Source: Stratiolaelaps scimitus (Eukaryota; Arthropoda; Arachnida; Mesostigmata; Laelapidae). From it: a stretch of 64,000 nt of DNA. The notes under the pieces were generated by a model that was not told the origin of the DNA, searched no databases, and saw only the letters and a list, made by a program, of their open reading frames with translations. The stretch lies in the NCBI GenBank assembly GCA_019614645.1, contig JABWDB010000001.1:30373501-30437500 (forward strand). Direction: 5' to 3'. The translations under genes were made by a program, and so were the position numbers. Every line of letters starts with the position of its first letter. Within the stretch, counting starts at the first letter, position 1. Positions 45,780-57,240 of the stretch are shown here, piece by piece.

Positions 45780-47155
45780 GCCGATGCCCTGATCCAGCAC
45801 GAGGGGCATGTCTCTTGCTGAGCACGGAGCAGTTCATGCCGTCGCTGCCGCCGCCACCGCCGCCGTCGTCGTCGTCGTCGTCGTCTGAGAGTCGAGCGGG
45901 AGGAGTCGATCCGACTAACTGGCGGGAGGGTTCTTCGATCCGAGGTGCTCGTGTCGCGCCTGCTGACTTCGGCCCCGACGATACTTCGGATGCCTCCTCG
46001 CTGCTCGCTGCTGTCCCAGGTAGAGAGTCTGGTGCTCATTCGACTCCTATGGTCACCGAGCAGAACAGAGTGTGGCGGTGGTGGCGTACGTGCGCGGGAT
46101 CACATGCTTCTTCAGCTTCGGCCAGTTGCCTCAACCGCTTGTGTGTGTGTGTGTGTGAGTGCTGATTGAAGCTCTCTGCCGGCGGCGGCAGTGGCGACTG
46201 CTATTGCTGTTGCTATCTGGCTCCGCTGTTGCCGCTGCTGCTGCTGAAGGAACTGGCGAGTGAGGGCCCGTCAGATGCAGCCGCGCATTGAGGCGAGGAG
46301 GTGATCCCGCCGTATATATCCCTGGGGATGACCCAGTGGCAAGAGTCAGCCCGTAGTCGGTCCCGTTCTTGGTGGTTCTTGTTGGCTTGCTTACTTGCTT
46401 GGCGTGCCGGTCGTTCGTCGGTTGACGAAGAAGACACGACTCACGTTCGCTCGACTCAGCTGCGGTGCGGTGGCCTGGTTCGGTGTTTGTCCATCCTAGC
46501 AGTCGTTCTCGTGCCAGTTGTGCCAGTAGGAGTAATAGCAATCGCAGCAGCAGCGACAGTGGCACAGAGCGACAGGCTCGCAGAAAAGCAGCAGCTGACG
46601 AGCAGCCAGAGCAGGTTATCGTTGGATGGTGCAGGTGTCTGCACTCACCAGAAGCACGCGGTGGTAGCCGAACACAGGTCTGCAGGTGGGAGTACTCTCA
46701 CAGCTCGGCCTGTTGCCGTCTGTCGCAGCAGTTACCGTTGTCCACTCGAGTGTTCGTTCGGGGGCGGAAGCGATAGTGGTGGTTCATACGCACGCCCGGT
46801 GTTCACGCGGTCAATCCATCAGTTCGAAGTTGAATTACGTCGAGAACCGAACGCCCAATCCGTTGCCAGGTGCAGGTGTCGATGTGTGTCTGTCGGCCAG
46901 TGACGACAACGGCTTCAACGTTTACGCTCATCCGTCACTCTACGTCTTGTGTATGTTTCGTCTATATGTGTGTAACAAGTGACAAGTGACAGCGAAGAAG
47001 CGAGATATATGTGAAGTGCTCTTACGCGGACTTCGTATGGGACCAGAGTAGGACAACTACGCGTGATACGAGAACACCTCGGCGGTAACAACAACGACGT
47101 CAGCAGCAGCAGCAGCAACAACGACAAGACGCGAAACCAGCCAACCACGGGCAGG
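45780..47155 (+). other. GC-rich trinucleotide-repeat tract, probable promoter/5' UTR region
   Basis: Rich in GCC, GTC, CAG and CTG triplets, with a (GT)n run at about 46141-46157. Frames are open on both strands, including the longest in the window (200 codons, 46301-46903). Their peptides are low complexity and mutually overlapping, so they are treated as artefacts. A TATATA at about 46313-46318 is a possible core promoter. The tract leads directly into the short ATG exon at 47156, which makes a 5' UTR role plausible. Confidence 0.35.
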
Positions 47156-47209
47156 ATGCTGACGATCACACTTAAAGTGGGCCAAGGTGTGAAGGCGGCC
47201 ACCAAGGAG
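47156..47209 (+). CDS. Candidate first coding exon (possibly of the delta-9 desaturase gene)
   Basis: ATG at 47156 opens 18 codons (MLTITLKVGQGVKAATKE) that end exactly at a donor, GAG|GTACGA, giving a phase-0 intron. The desaturase exon at 60990 begins after an acceptor in phase 0, so joining the two would keep the frame. The 13.8-kb gap, the absence of transcript data and the existence of other GC-rich tracts between them keep this an inference. The frame is also open upstream of this ATG. Confidence 0.3.
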
Positions 47210-49354
47210 GTACGATTTCCAGGGATATATAAGCATAGTTTCATATGTTGACACGTTCGCAGGATACATACATGTAGGTACTCTGACGGATAAACAAAAA
47301 CAACAACGACTAAGACGAAATATCGATGCCTCCTATTGTTCACGTGTTTCATGGCTACAAGCGTGATTTGTCGCCGTTTAAGATCACCGGTCAGATACCT
47401 CATTAGATCGACGGCCTCGTAGATATATCTGATAGGTGTTGCCAGCGAAACTCCAGCGGTTTAGAGAAGATAAGCAACTATCGAGACCGAGTCAAAGGGG
47501 CAAAGCAAGCAGGATTAGTGCTAATTGATCATTTTGCAAACGGTAAAATGAGTAACTCATTAATAGTTTCATGATCCCGGAAAGAGCGAACAGTTGAGTT
47601 TCGCTTTCACCCTACATCAATAGCACATGATGAATATTGACGATTGGCCGATGGTGCGGCAATCTCTCGCAGTCATCGAACGAGACGGGTCCACTTTCGA
47701 CCGGAAGCACGATCGAGATATCAGCCCAATTTGGCAATTTGTTCGTCTGTCTATGGATTAGGGAAATCGATAGCGAGCAGGCCCGCCTGTCAGTCAATGG
47801 GCAATACAGAAGCGTTTGATAATTTTCGGAGTAACGGCATCTCGGTCCCGTTGATCCTCCCCATTCGTCTGTTCGAACTGCGGCACGATCGCCCTCATCC
47901 GCGACGTCTCGCGTAGCGTTTACTGATTGCTCCTCGTCTTCCTGTGTCTTTGGTCGTTTTTACCGGCTTCGATTTATGCGACAAATTTCTCCGATTGCCG
48001 GCGAACGAGACGAACGATTTCTGGCGACGGCTCAAGAGCGCCGCGCCGCACTCGGTTCACTGTGCCAGAGAAACCGGTGCATGTCATGATGATAATTAAT
48101 GATAATTATTTGTTAACGGGAATCAGCGCTATCAGTGTCAGTTGCTTGTCAGTGCAAAATTATCAGGGAATATTTTCGAAGTCTATACTTATCATATTCC
48201 GAGGGTGGGACTCTTTGACGCAAACCAGAGCAGCAACTGCATTTACCAGAGCGACCTATATTAAGAACTACTACCTATTGGCGTAGGTGTATGTCATGGG
48301 CAAATTCACGAGTTTGTCTGAGCAGATACATCTACGCCAGTTTCATGAGGAAGATAGAAGCGGCGGAGCGAGGATGTTCGAGCTCGCACATATAAGTATT
48401 TCATTGTTTCAAGTTAATCATATAACTTGTGATTTATGCTTTTCCAACTGAACCTGACCGCTAGTCCAATAGACGGCATCATGTCTAGCAAATTCATGAG
48501 GCGAGGGCGTTGAACAGCTCCTCTAAATTGATCCGGTGTTCAATCAGATGTGTGGTGGACAATCCAGGAGCGCGACCGAATCGACAGGTCAATGCGGGTT
48601 AAGCAAAACGATCTTTTAGGCATGTATCAACTTCAGAGATCCTCTGCCGACCAAAGACTCGAGTCCTTCCATTATCAGCATATGATGTTTAACTACTCTC
48701 AATAGGTAGCAATGAGCTGTCTGAAACGAATGCTGCGATGCCCATCTCAACGCTCGAAACTCGAAATTTGTCACCACCCCTGTCAACATGTCTATGTCTC
48801 TATCGCAGTGGGCCAACCCGGTTGCCTGTTCAAACGCACCAATTTGCCTGTTAAGCTGATTGCCGACTCGTTCGTATCCAGCCACACATGCAGGCGCGCA
48901 CACACACACACCCGTTCAGGTTGCATACTGATTCAATTGAAGCCATCTTCAGCCGCAGCTGCTGCCGCTGCAGCAGACCTGTCTCACCGTCGTTGTGTTG
49001 CTGCTGTGTGATCCGAGTGGCTATCGGCAGTCCCGGGGCGGCCACTCGGGTTTATTTTGGGGTTCGACTCGGGGCAGCAGTTTTCATCGATCGAGGTCTG
49101 AAAGCGGGCGCGAACATCACTCACTGACTGCAGTGCACTTGCTTGTGATCGGAAAGTCGGTCAGAGGAGGAGTGCACAGCGGGAGCAAGCTGTTCAAACG
49201 CTTGTCTGGGGGCACCGACACCGACTCGGGCTGGTATTGCTCTCCCTATAGACTCATATGAAAGGGCCGAAGCCCGTTTAACCCTTAAGCGACTGCACAA
49301 CCCGTAGACCGACTGACACGTAAATACGTACAGATCGACGCTAAAAAAATATCG
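47210..49354. other. Gene-free or intronic stretch
   Basis: Open frames at 47637-48286 (plus) and 48616-49127 (both strands) give no recognisable product. A (CA)n run lies near 48897-48912, and a CAG/CTG-rich patch lies at about 48950-48985. If the 47156 exon belongs to the desaturase gene, this is intron sequence. Confidence 0.4.
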
Positions 49355-49556
49355 GCTAACTGTCGAGCCCGATGGCCTGGTGGGTGCATTCGCGTGCGCC
49401 TTGCAATCGGAGGAGACACGCAGATATACGAGTTCGATTCCCACCGTTGCACATTTACATTTAAGGGGTTGTCCTGTCTTATCAAGAAGCAATGCCGAAA
49501 CGCAGTTGTACCGTGGACAGTGTTAAATGTTGACTGTGAGTCACTGAGGAAGATTT
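49355..49556 (+). repeat. tRNA-derived SINE, family A, copy 4 (best copy)
   Basis: The clearest copy. The head is GATGGCCTGGTGGGTGCATT..CGTGCGCC, with an A-box-like GGCCTGGTGGG. A B box GAGTTCGATTCCC follows at about 49431-49443, then TTGCACATTTACATTTAAGG, GTTGTCCTGTC, AAGCAATGCCG, CCGTGGACAGTGTTAAATGT and TGACTGTGAGTCA. A tRNA-like head fused to a constant body is the usual SINE architecture. Confidence 0.82.
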
Positions 49557-52500
49557 CTATTATTTCTATCGACTAACCGCTCTCCACGCATGTTCCTGCG
49601 ACATTAAATCGTTTCCAATTCTCCGATGGGAATCACATTCGTCCGTACGACAAATTTATCTAGTTATCTATCTATCTCTTTATCTGTTGTATCTGTCTGA
49701 GCTGTGTCACTGCCGCGTAGCTGGACGTGTGTCTCTGCTTTGCCGAAGCGCCGGTTCGTCAAAACGTGTACGCACAGAGAGCATACGAGACAGGGCACAA
49801 TCCATGTGTGGTAACGGAATGAATGGCTGAGCGATCGCGTCATATGCTGCTGTGGTCCGTAGAATTATTATTGAATTATATGGGCTAATTGAGCAGATCG
49901 GGGGCGAGTGTCCTACTATTTCAATGACGTGACAATAGCGGTAAGCTGACCCCTCGCAAATGTAATAAATATGCAGCTGACGAACTGGAACATAAAAAAG
50001 CTAATGACTACTAATTATGACAGCAGGCCGATCAATTGCTCATTCAAATGAAGCTGTCGTGTACCGAACCTGAACAAAAAAAAAGGCATCACCAACATCA
50101 GTGAACACCATTCCCTAAACGTAGATTTCCCCTCGCTAACACTCGACCTTTTTTTTAACTAGCTAACCCATTTCGGTACATCTGTTTCGGTACAATCTAG
50201 TAGTATAAGTTTTGCTATTTGTCAAAGACCAAAATTTCTGTTACACATCGTCCTGGCAATATGCATCCTCCCTCTACCCTACGCGGCATCCATCGTCAGA
50301 TGTCCGCCAGTTCAATGCGCTTTGCTATATTTGCACAGTCGGATACGACTCTGTCAGTCAGTCAAATACAGGGAAATTTCGAGCTTTTCGATGACAAACG
50401 CTGATAGGATGTTGCTCACACCCGTGTTCGCCTGCACGTATTCTGGGCAATCAAACAATATCCTCCCAGAGATTTAACTCGCTAGATCCGCTTTCGTCCA
50501 CGTGTTACAATCCCGGAAGAACGGCAACATTGCTCTGTGATTCTGAAATCCTATTTGCCCGGACGTAGTTGCGTACATACGCACGCGCACACATTGAGAA
50601 AAAAAAATAGCTCAAAAACCGCGTGTCTACAAAATCATTCACAAGGGAACCACCTCTATCGGATTATCTATCTGCTTCGGTTCAATTTGACTATTATTGT
50701 GTGGCTTTTCCGTATGAATTGGATTTTAATGGTTTGTCTCAGTTGCCTCGTCCCAATTTTACATTTGCGAACCCTTTTTGAAACGGGTTTCTGCCCGTTT
50801 CGGAGGCATCAAGACCTGTGTCACATTCAGTATCTTGACTCTTCGAGCTGACAGTAAATGCAAACTAACTGTTAATTCTGACGGCACCTGACCACCGTTC
50901 GGAATATTGTGCTCGTGCCATTTGTATAAATCGTATAGTATATCTGCGCGATTTCACCGAAATGCAATAAATAGATACGAGCAATTTAACGTGAACTTAG
51001 TAAGCCGGGAAATGCTGAGTGTATGAACCTAAATAGAAGGATTTTGAAGTCGATTCGCGATTCCCACAACTCTTCGACATGATGTAGCGTTTGGCCTATT
51101 CTTAGCCCTGCTCGTTTCAGATAATGCTCGACATCTTGGTATTGCATTTGGCTTGAATCCTTTTGATCTGTTTTGCATATCAAATGAACGAGTTAAGGAA
51201 TCAATCGACTAATGACACTCACCCCTTAATCACGCGGGTTTGGTGCAAGGCTAACTGAACTACCACTCTGGCAGAAGGGTAGAACTCTGCACTGTCTTTA
51301 TAGATTCACCACTTGAGCGCAACGACTAGTGACGTTGTTTTTCATAGGAGCACTCAGATTGTCAATAAATATTCATCAGCGGGTGGCGCCCGCTTGCCGA
51401 TAAGGCTCTTGAGCTCAAGGGGCGGCCTGTTTCCAAATACCACACTCACGGGAATCACATGACGAGAAACTCCTTTGCTTTATACAGGCTGATAAAAACA
51501 TGATTCAAATATATAACAAACGCGAATGAAGTGCCTTAGACATGATTAGATTGCGCTACTATCATTGTAAAAATTTGTAATTATAAATCGCGTGGAGCGA
51601 CTGGTGACTTGTGCCGTGACTAATGATAAAGACCATACCTAAATTGATCTAGATCGCCTCCATGTTTATCACATGGTTCCATTGTCACTAGCGGTCAGGC
51701 AGTGTACCGCTCAATGTAAAATTCATTCAAAACGCATGTTCTACTTTGCACATACCATCAATCATAGGTTAGATAGCTTATTAAGCAGATACCGTCAACG
51801 ATCGAAAACACTAGACAAGTGTGACACGACCTATGTCTGTAGCTATAGTCACCGATCTGGCATTGTGCTCGACGAGGAAATCCATCAATTGACACTTGTA
51901 GCGCACTGTGCAAACACAGTAATAAATAAGAAAACTGAACTTTAACAGACCATCTTCACGGCAGCGTCACATGGATGACACAGCGACCGATCCGCGGACC
52001 TGTCGAGACGTGAAACGTCAAACGCACGTCAAACGAGCCCCGCTCCGGGTGGCGATCCATCGTCACGATGCCAATGGCTGGTGGCAGAAAATCCGCTACC
52101 GCCTATTCCCCGTGGATGTGGGCCACTAGTTCCTTCCCTGTTCGTTTGACCCCCTCAGCGAAACTCAAACATAGTCAAAATTCGACGCACTGTAACTGCA
52201 TTGCGATTACCAACGTTCCCGCAACGGCGTTGAAAGGAGCCGTCCTCGAGATGAATAAAGGGGACACAGGCTGCAAAAAAAGGAAAGAGCCGGCTGAAAA
52301 ATCTTCTCCTCCTCCTTCAGTACCTATGTACCTGCAAGCGCAGCGGAGACGCCGACGTCGTCGTCCCGCTAAAGGCTGAGAACGACGCCGCGCTGACTGA
52401 TGATAGACAGTGTTATTGGGTCATTTTCGACAAAATCGGCTCTGTCTGTCGGCTCACTCAGTGAGGGACCGTCTGGCCTTTCGACAATCGGCCTCCCTTC

Positions 52501-54152
52501 AAAGGGCTCCTCTTCTTCTTCTTCGGCTGTTGATTATTGTGTGGAAGGTACATCTGCACAAGCGTTTATCTGCTTGTGTCGAGAGGCCTGATTGCGACGA
52601 GCGGTGCATCTATTGTCAGTTGAGAGGCGCGCGCTCCAAGAGAAATGACAAACGTAGAACTAAGGAAGAACAATGAACTGTGATTTCGAACATTGGCGGG
52701 ATGAAGGTGTGTGATCCACGGCGCGAGACGACGGATGTTGGCGTAATTTTCCGGCTCGAAATTTTTGTGAAAATTTCGAATTTGCCCATTCGGAGAGAAT
52801 TCTCTCTGGCAAAGCGCACAAGACGGAACAAGAGATTGTCAATACTCCCCTGAGTGCGGGTGAATGCATGAATGGATGGGACACTTCTTCTGAATGAAAC
52901 GAAAATAAAAAAATACGGAAAGCTGAGCTAGCGATGAAGGGGCTCTGATACAGATGGGGGTCACTGACGCTGCTATATTCTGGAACGAAGAAGCCATTTC
53001 GCTAAGATAGATTTCCCCGGAACTCTCTGTTGGCGTCTGTTTGCCTTGGCTTGATGTCAACACCAAATGTCGATGGGGACAAGTTCAGACTAGGTTAAAT
53101 GGCAAGTAATGATAGCGTTCACAAAAAAGTTTCTCTTTTGTTAGATACCACCGCTTTTCTACCCCTTCGCGCCCAGATTACTGACGTTCCGTCGACAGTG
53201 TATCATATCATCTGACAAATAGCATGTCGCCCTTAATGACTTGCTGGTATGCCGAAGCACACATGCTAGCATTAGCTTAAGGTCTGGCACATTTAATCGT
53301 CCCATTGGTGATGAATCGTTCCTGTGCGTGTGACTCAGTCCCGGCTAGGCCCGTACTACACAATCAAGGATGTTTTGTCTTGACATCCTGTCTCGACGTG
53401 CCGAAACTGTCTAGCCTCCGTTGAACAGTTCGCAATTGCAGTTACAATTGCTGTTGTATAACGACTAAATCGAAACTCATTGTACACGAGGGTATCTCGG
53501 ATTGCTTCGATTACAGCTGCTGCTCGCGAATCTCGCGAATACATAGTGTCATGTTGTTGGCTCAGCAGCGACACAATACGTGCTCACGTAAAGGTTAATT
53601 GGAGGTCTACCTCACTTGTTCTTCTTGCTGGGGAGCCCTGCCGCTCAATGTAACTATGGTCTGCAGAAGATAACCGCATGGGATAACCGCAATGTGAAGT
53701 CTGTAAGTATGTTTACCTCCTTATAAGGGGCCACGCGCCGCGCATAAAAAGGTAAACACAATGTCACGAGCTATGCTTAGCAGGTAACGTTGGCAATGAA
53801 ACATGAAATTATAATTGGCTGCGAGCCATGCAGCTTCATGCAGCTGCCCCCTGTTAAGCCGAATGAAGGAGAACTCACCTCGACACGAGGCGTTTGTCTC
53901 ACCGATTCTCTGACTCATCGCTAGTCACTCATAAGCCACGTCTGTGTTGAGGGGTTTGACTAATCACAGAAGTTCAGTGAATTCGCTAAGACGAGTAGAA
54001 CGTATTCATGCCGTAAGCTAACGAGATGCTATATTGTATAGCGGAAGTCCATCCATTGAATTCTTACAATTTATTCTGATGTCATTAGCATCGGTCAGCA
54101 TCTGCCAGCAGTCTTATGCGTATTTACTTCAACTGAGATGATCTTAGAATCG
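49557..54152. other. Gene-free or intronic stretch
   Basis: A moderately GC-rich patch at 51960-52680 has open frames on both strands. The plus-strand frame 52068-52379 ends in an Arg-rich run. None matches a known family. The rest is featureless, with a poly-A-like run at about 50595-50608. Confidence 0.45.
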
Positions 54153-54218
54153 AATTCCAAAGATATATAAATAATATATATATATATACATATATATTAT
54201 TTATATATCTTTGGAATT
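54153..54218. repeat. 66-nt near-perfect palindrome in TA-rich DNA
   Basis: The two halves pair over 33 positions with a single mismatch (A54182 against C54189). The arms run from AATTCCAAAGATATATAAAT to its reverse complement ATTTATATATCTTTGGAATT. The outer 14 bases are not TA repeat, so the symmetry is not just a microsatellite artefact. It abuts a (TA)n run at 54223-54262. Confidence 0.9.
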
Positions 54219-54220
54219 TG

Positions 54221-54222
<2 letters not shown>

Positions 54223-54262
<40 letters not shown>
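54223..54262. repeat. (TA)n microsatellite
   Basis: Long uninterrupted AT run directly after the palindrome. Further TA tracts lie at about 54494-54522 and 54693-54714. Confidence 0.95.
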
Positions 54263-54265
<3 letters not shown>

Positions 54266-54522
54266 CTTCTTCATCTACTACACGGTAGAAAGTGGCTCTG
54301 CCACGCGGAGGTCTGCTTTGATTGAACTTGATCGGTCCTGCTCTTGACGAGTAGGAAACCATTGCCGTGTTATAGACATACGTAGTTGACGAAAAATCTA
54401 GAAGGCTTGTCATGAATGTGGGACTCGCGTCACTTGCGTCATCTTCCGGCTCGGCCACGCCTGCAAGACTTTCGACTACGACGCAACCGGTCCGTATATA
54501 TATATATCTATATATATATATA

Positions 54523-54620
54523 ATTGTTTTTCGAGCTGAATCTCAGCTGTTCCCCTATTTGACAGGCTTCAGCTCTTAACCTTAGGTATTACCTACGAGG
54601 ACCTGTCGGGGCCACCTTTG
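54523..54620 (-). repeat. Short retroposon, family D, copy 3
   Basis: Begins TTGTTTTTCGAGCTGA (A tail on the minus strand), followed by TCAGCTGTTCCCCTATTTGA, CAGGCTTCAGCTCTTAACC, TAGGTATTACC and ACGAGGACC. This is the reverse complement of the element at 33296-33407. The poly-T end abuts a TA microsatellite. Confidence 0.78.
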
Positions 54621-55099
54621 CTTATTCTCTTCCTTACTCGTACCTGGCGAGAATCTTCAGATAAAGAAAGATGATCAAGAACCCCAAAAAAAAGATATAT
54701 ATATATATATATATCATGTTTCTCGGATCAGGCCAACTTCCCGTTAGAAGAAAGCAATCCGCCATGACTATGACTTTCGTTTGCCCCCGACGATACTACG
54801 ACGGCTGATCTGCTGCGGCTCAGTCATCGAAGTCATTGACGTTTGGTGGACACAATTTCCCTGATAAAGAGTTCATTCACTTCGGATCACCACTACTATT
54901 GCGTCCACAAATGTTTATCTACCCTTCTCGTCGCGTGTTTTCTGCCGCCGATAATGAACGATACAGTGAGCCCGACGAAAATCTGGTAGTCATTCATTTA
55001 TTATGTGCCACATTTGGTACATTGGCAGGCCAAGAGCAGACAGGTGTTTCTTTTTGTTGCAATCTTCTCTCCATCGCCGAGATCGAGATATCAGCCACA

Positions 55100-57240
55100 C
55101 CATTTGTTGATCACCGGAGAAAGTGTATCGTTATCATATTGATGGGACACGAGCGGTCGAACGAGAAGCAGCCAGCTGCTTACCCCAAGTCAGCGTTTTG
55201 CTGCGACTCGTCGCGTCAACGGCGGAGGGCAGCCGGAGCAACCATAACAGTGATCACTGCGGGCACAATCGTGGTCCTCGTGGTCTTTACAGCTTCGGCA
55301 AAAAAACGGCAGCAACGACAATGACTGCAAAAGCCGAAGCGTACCGTGCTTCGATTGCGAGCCGATGGCGGCGTTGCTGGTGGTGTGGTGGCAGTTGTTG
55401 CGTCTGACCCTGTGTATTGTTGCTCTCCGTTTGACTGTTGTCCAGCGGAGGTCAGGGGGCAGACATGAGGGTGGAGGAGGCTCCATGATCTATCGTCATC
55501 AACGAAAACCTCAACGACACTAGCGAGCGCCGGCAGAAATGAGTGACCAGTGACTCTGATGACTCGACCGTCTCGTGGTAGCGATACTGCTGCGTTTCGC
55601 CGCCGCCGGCTAAAGATTCCCCATTCTCGTGTGCGATCCCACTTCTGACCCAGAAGGGTCCCCTCCCCGAGCGTCCACTACGGTGGTTGACTACTGCAAA
55701 GCCGTCTGATCTCGACGACCGCCGGCATCCGACTATTGCCAAACAGACAGACGCGATTTCTCTGCTTGTTCGTTGAAGAAACGTAGCGAACAACATTCAT
55801 AGCTCCTCTCAATCGAACGCCAGACAGCAACAGCAGCAGCGGGCGAAGAAAAACACGAGAAAGAAGCCGCAACTAGCCCTGGTAGCAGCGTAGCAACAAC
55901 GATAGCTGTTATAGCCGCTATATAGTCGTACTACCGCTGACACCACAACTACAACTACTACTGCTGCTGCTGCTTTTGCTTCTAATAGCGCCGCCGGTGC
56001 CGATGCCGGAACCGAAGCCTACTCCGTCTTCTGTTGACGGGCAGGCTAAAAAGGCGACGCAAGCGACGAGCGGACGAACTGACCCTCCAACCGACACACG
56101 GACGGGCGGGCAGACCCCCGGACAGAAAGAACGAACGCGAACGAATAGACGAGCTGCCTCGTTGCCGGCCGGCCGGATTCGCGCGCCATCGCAGCAACGG
56201 GCGAACACACACACGAATGGACGGGTAGACAGCCACCGAGCGTCTTCCTCGCGCATGATGCTGTCATCAGCAGCATATTGGCTAGGCCGAACAGCGACGG
56301 CTGTATCCATGCGTCGTCGATACGCTGTAACCGCTCGGCGATCGTTGCCGCCGGCAACTGCTGGGGCATGGCGTACCCACACGTCGGCTGCGCTGAGCAC
56401 AGCAGAGCAGAGCGTCTATGAGACACTACTTGACTCAGCCGCGGCGGCGGACTCGCGCAGTTAAACCACGGCGGCTATCTCTGCCAGCCGCATCGCTATT
56501 ACCACCACCACGCCACTTCTCTAACTGGCAACACCAGCAACGTCAGCTGCTCGACCGACAGCTGCCGGTACTTCAGCCGGCGTTCGAGCCGTAGCCGGCG
56601 CTGGCCACTGCTCCGGGCTGTGCCCGGGAGTCTTCAGCCGCCGTTCCATTCCACATCGCCGTTCGTCTCTGGACAGCTTTAGCAGCAGCAGCATAGCGTC
56701 TCTGGAATGGGGCCACGACTAAGGAATCGGGTCGGAATTATTCCTCTCCCGAGCGTCCGATCGCTCGTCGCTGAATTCGTGGCGGCGGCGGCGGCGGCGG
56801 CGGCAGTAGCAGCAGCAGCAGAAGAGAAAACGCGAGTGTTGTTGGATGGCTTCGACGTGTCTGTTAGCTTTCGCCACTCTGCCATGTGCTACATCACATC
56901 TCGATCCGTCGCTGGCAACCGTAGCTCGCTTCTAACTGGCGGTCGCCGCTGCTGCTGCGGCTGCTGCTGCTGGTCGCGTCGAGCGACTCGCCGTAGTCGG
57001 ATAGACCTGCCGGTCAGATGGTCCGCTCTGGCTGCTGACTGGCCATGCGCCCTACCATTTATCGCCTCACCCACCTATAACCTCATGGGTCTCGTAGTAC
57101 GATGCCTCGTCGTGTTCGACGAACGATCTTTTACTGCTGCTGCTGTGTGGTGACGGTACTATCGCACGACTAGTAGCTTACTTGATAGTTCGCAGCTGTC
57201 TCCATCTCTCTCTCTCTCTCTTTCTCTTTCTCTCTACATG
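55100..57240. other. GC-rich trinucleotide-repeat tract, possible promoter/exon, gene unknown
   Basis: Two kilobases much richer in GC than the flanks, with GCC, CTG, CAA and GGC triplet runs. A (GGC)n(AGC)n block at 56778-56822 would encode poly-Ala. A (TC)n run lies at 57205-57236. Frames of 95-162 codons overlap on both strands, and none has a recognisable domain. It may be an alternative 5' exon or promoter for the downstream desaturase gene or for a minus-strand gene. Sequence alone does not decide. Confidence 0.35.

Noticed and set aside
46301..46903. Longest open frame in the window (200 codons, plus strand)
   Set aside because: It lies in a GC-rich triplet-repeat tract where several frames on both strands are open at once. 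The peptide is Ser/Arg/Ala/Val-rich with no domain. It is better explained as untranslated or promoter sequence.
49370..49445. Possible functional tRNA at SINE copy 4
   Set aside because: It shares its head and its non-tRNA body with three other copies, and a proper cloverleaf is not evident.
55918..57153. Overlapping 114-162 codon frames on both strands
   Set aside because: They arise from GC-rich triplet repeats (poly-Ala, Arg/Thr-rich) and contradict each other in strand and frame. None shows a domain.
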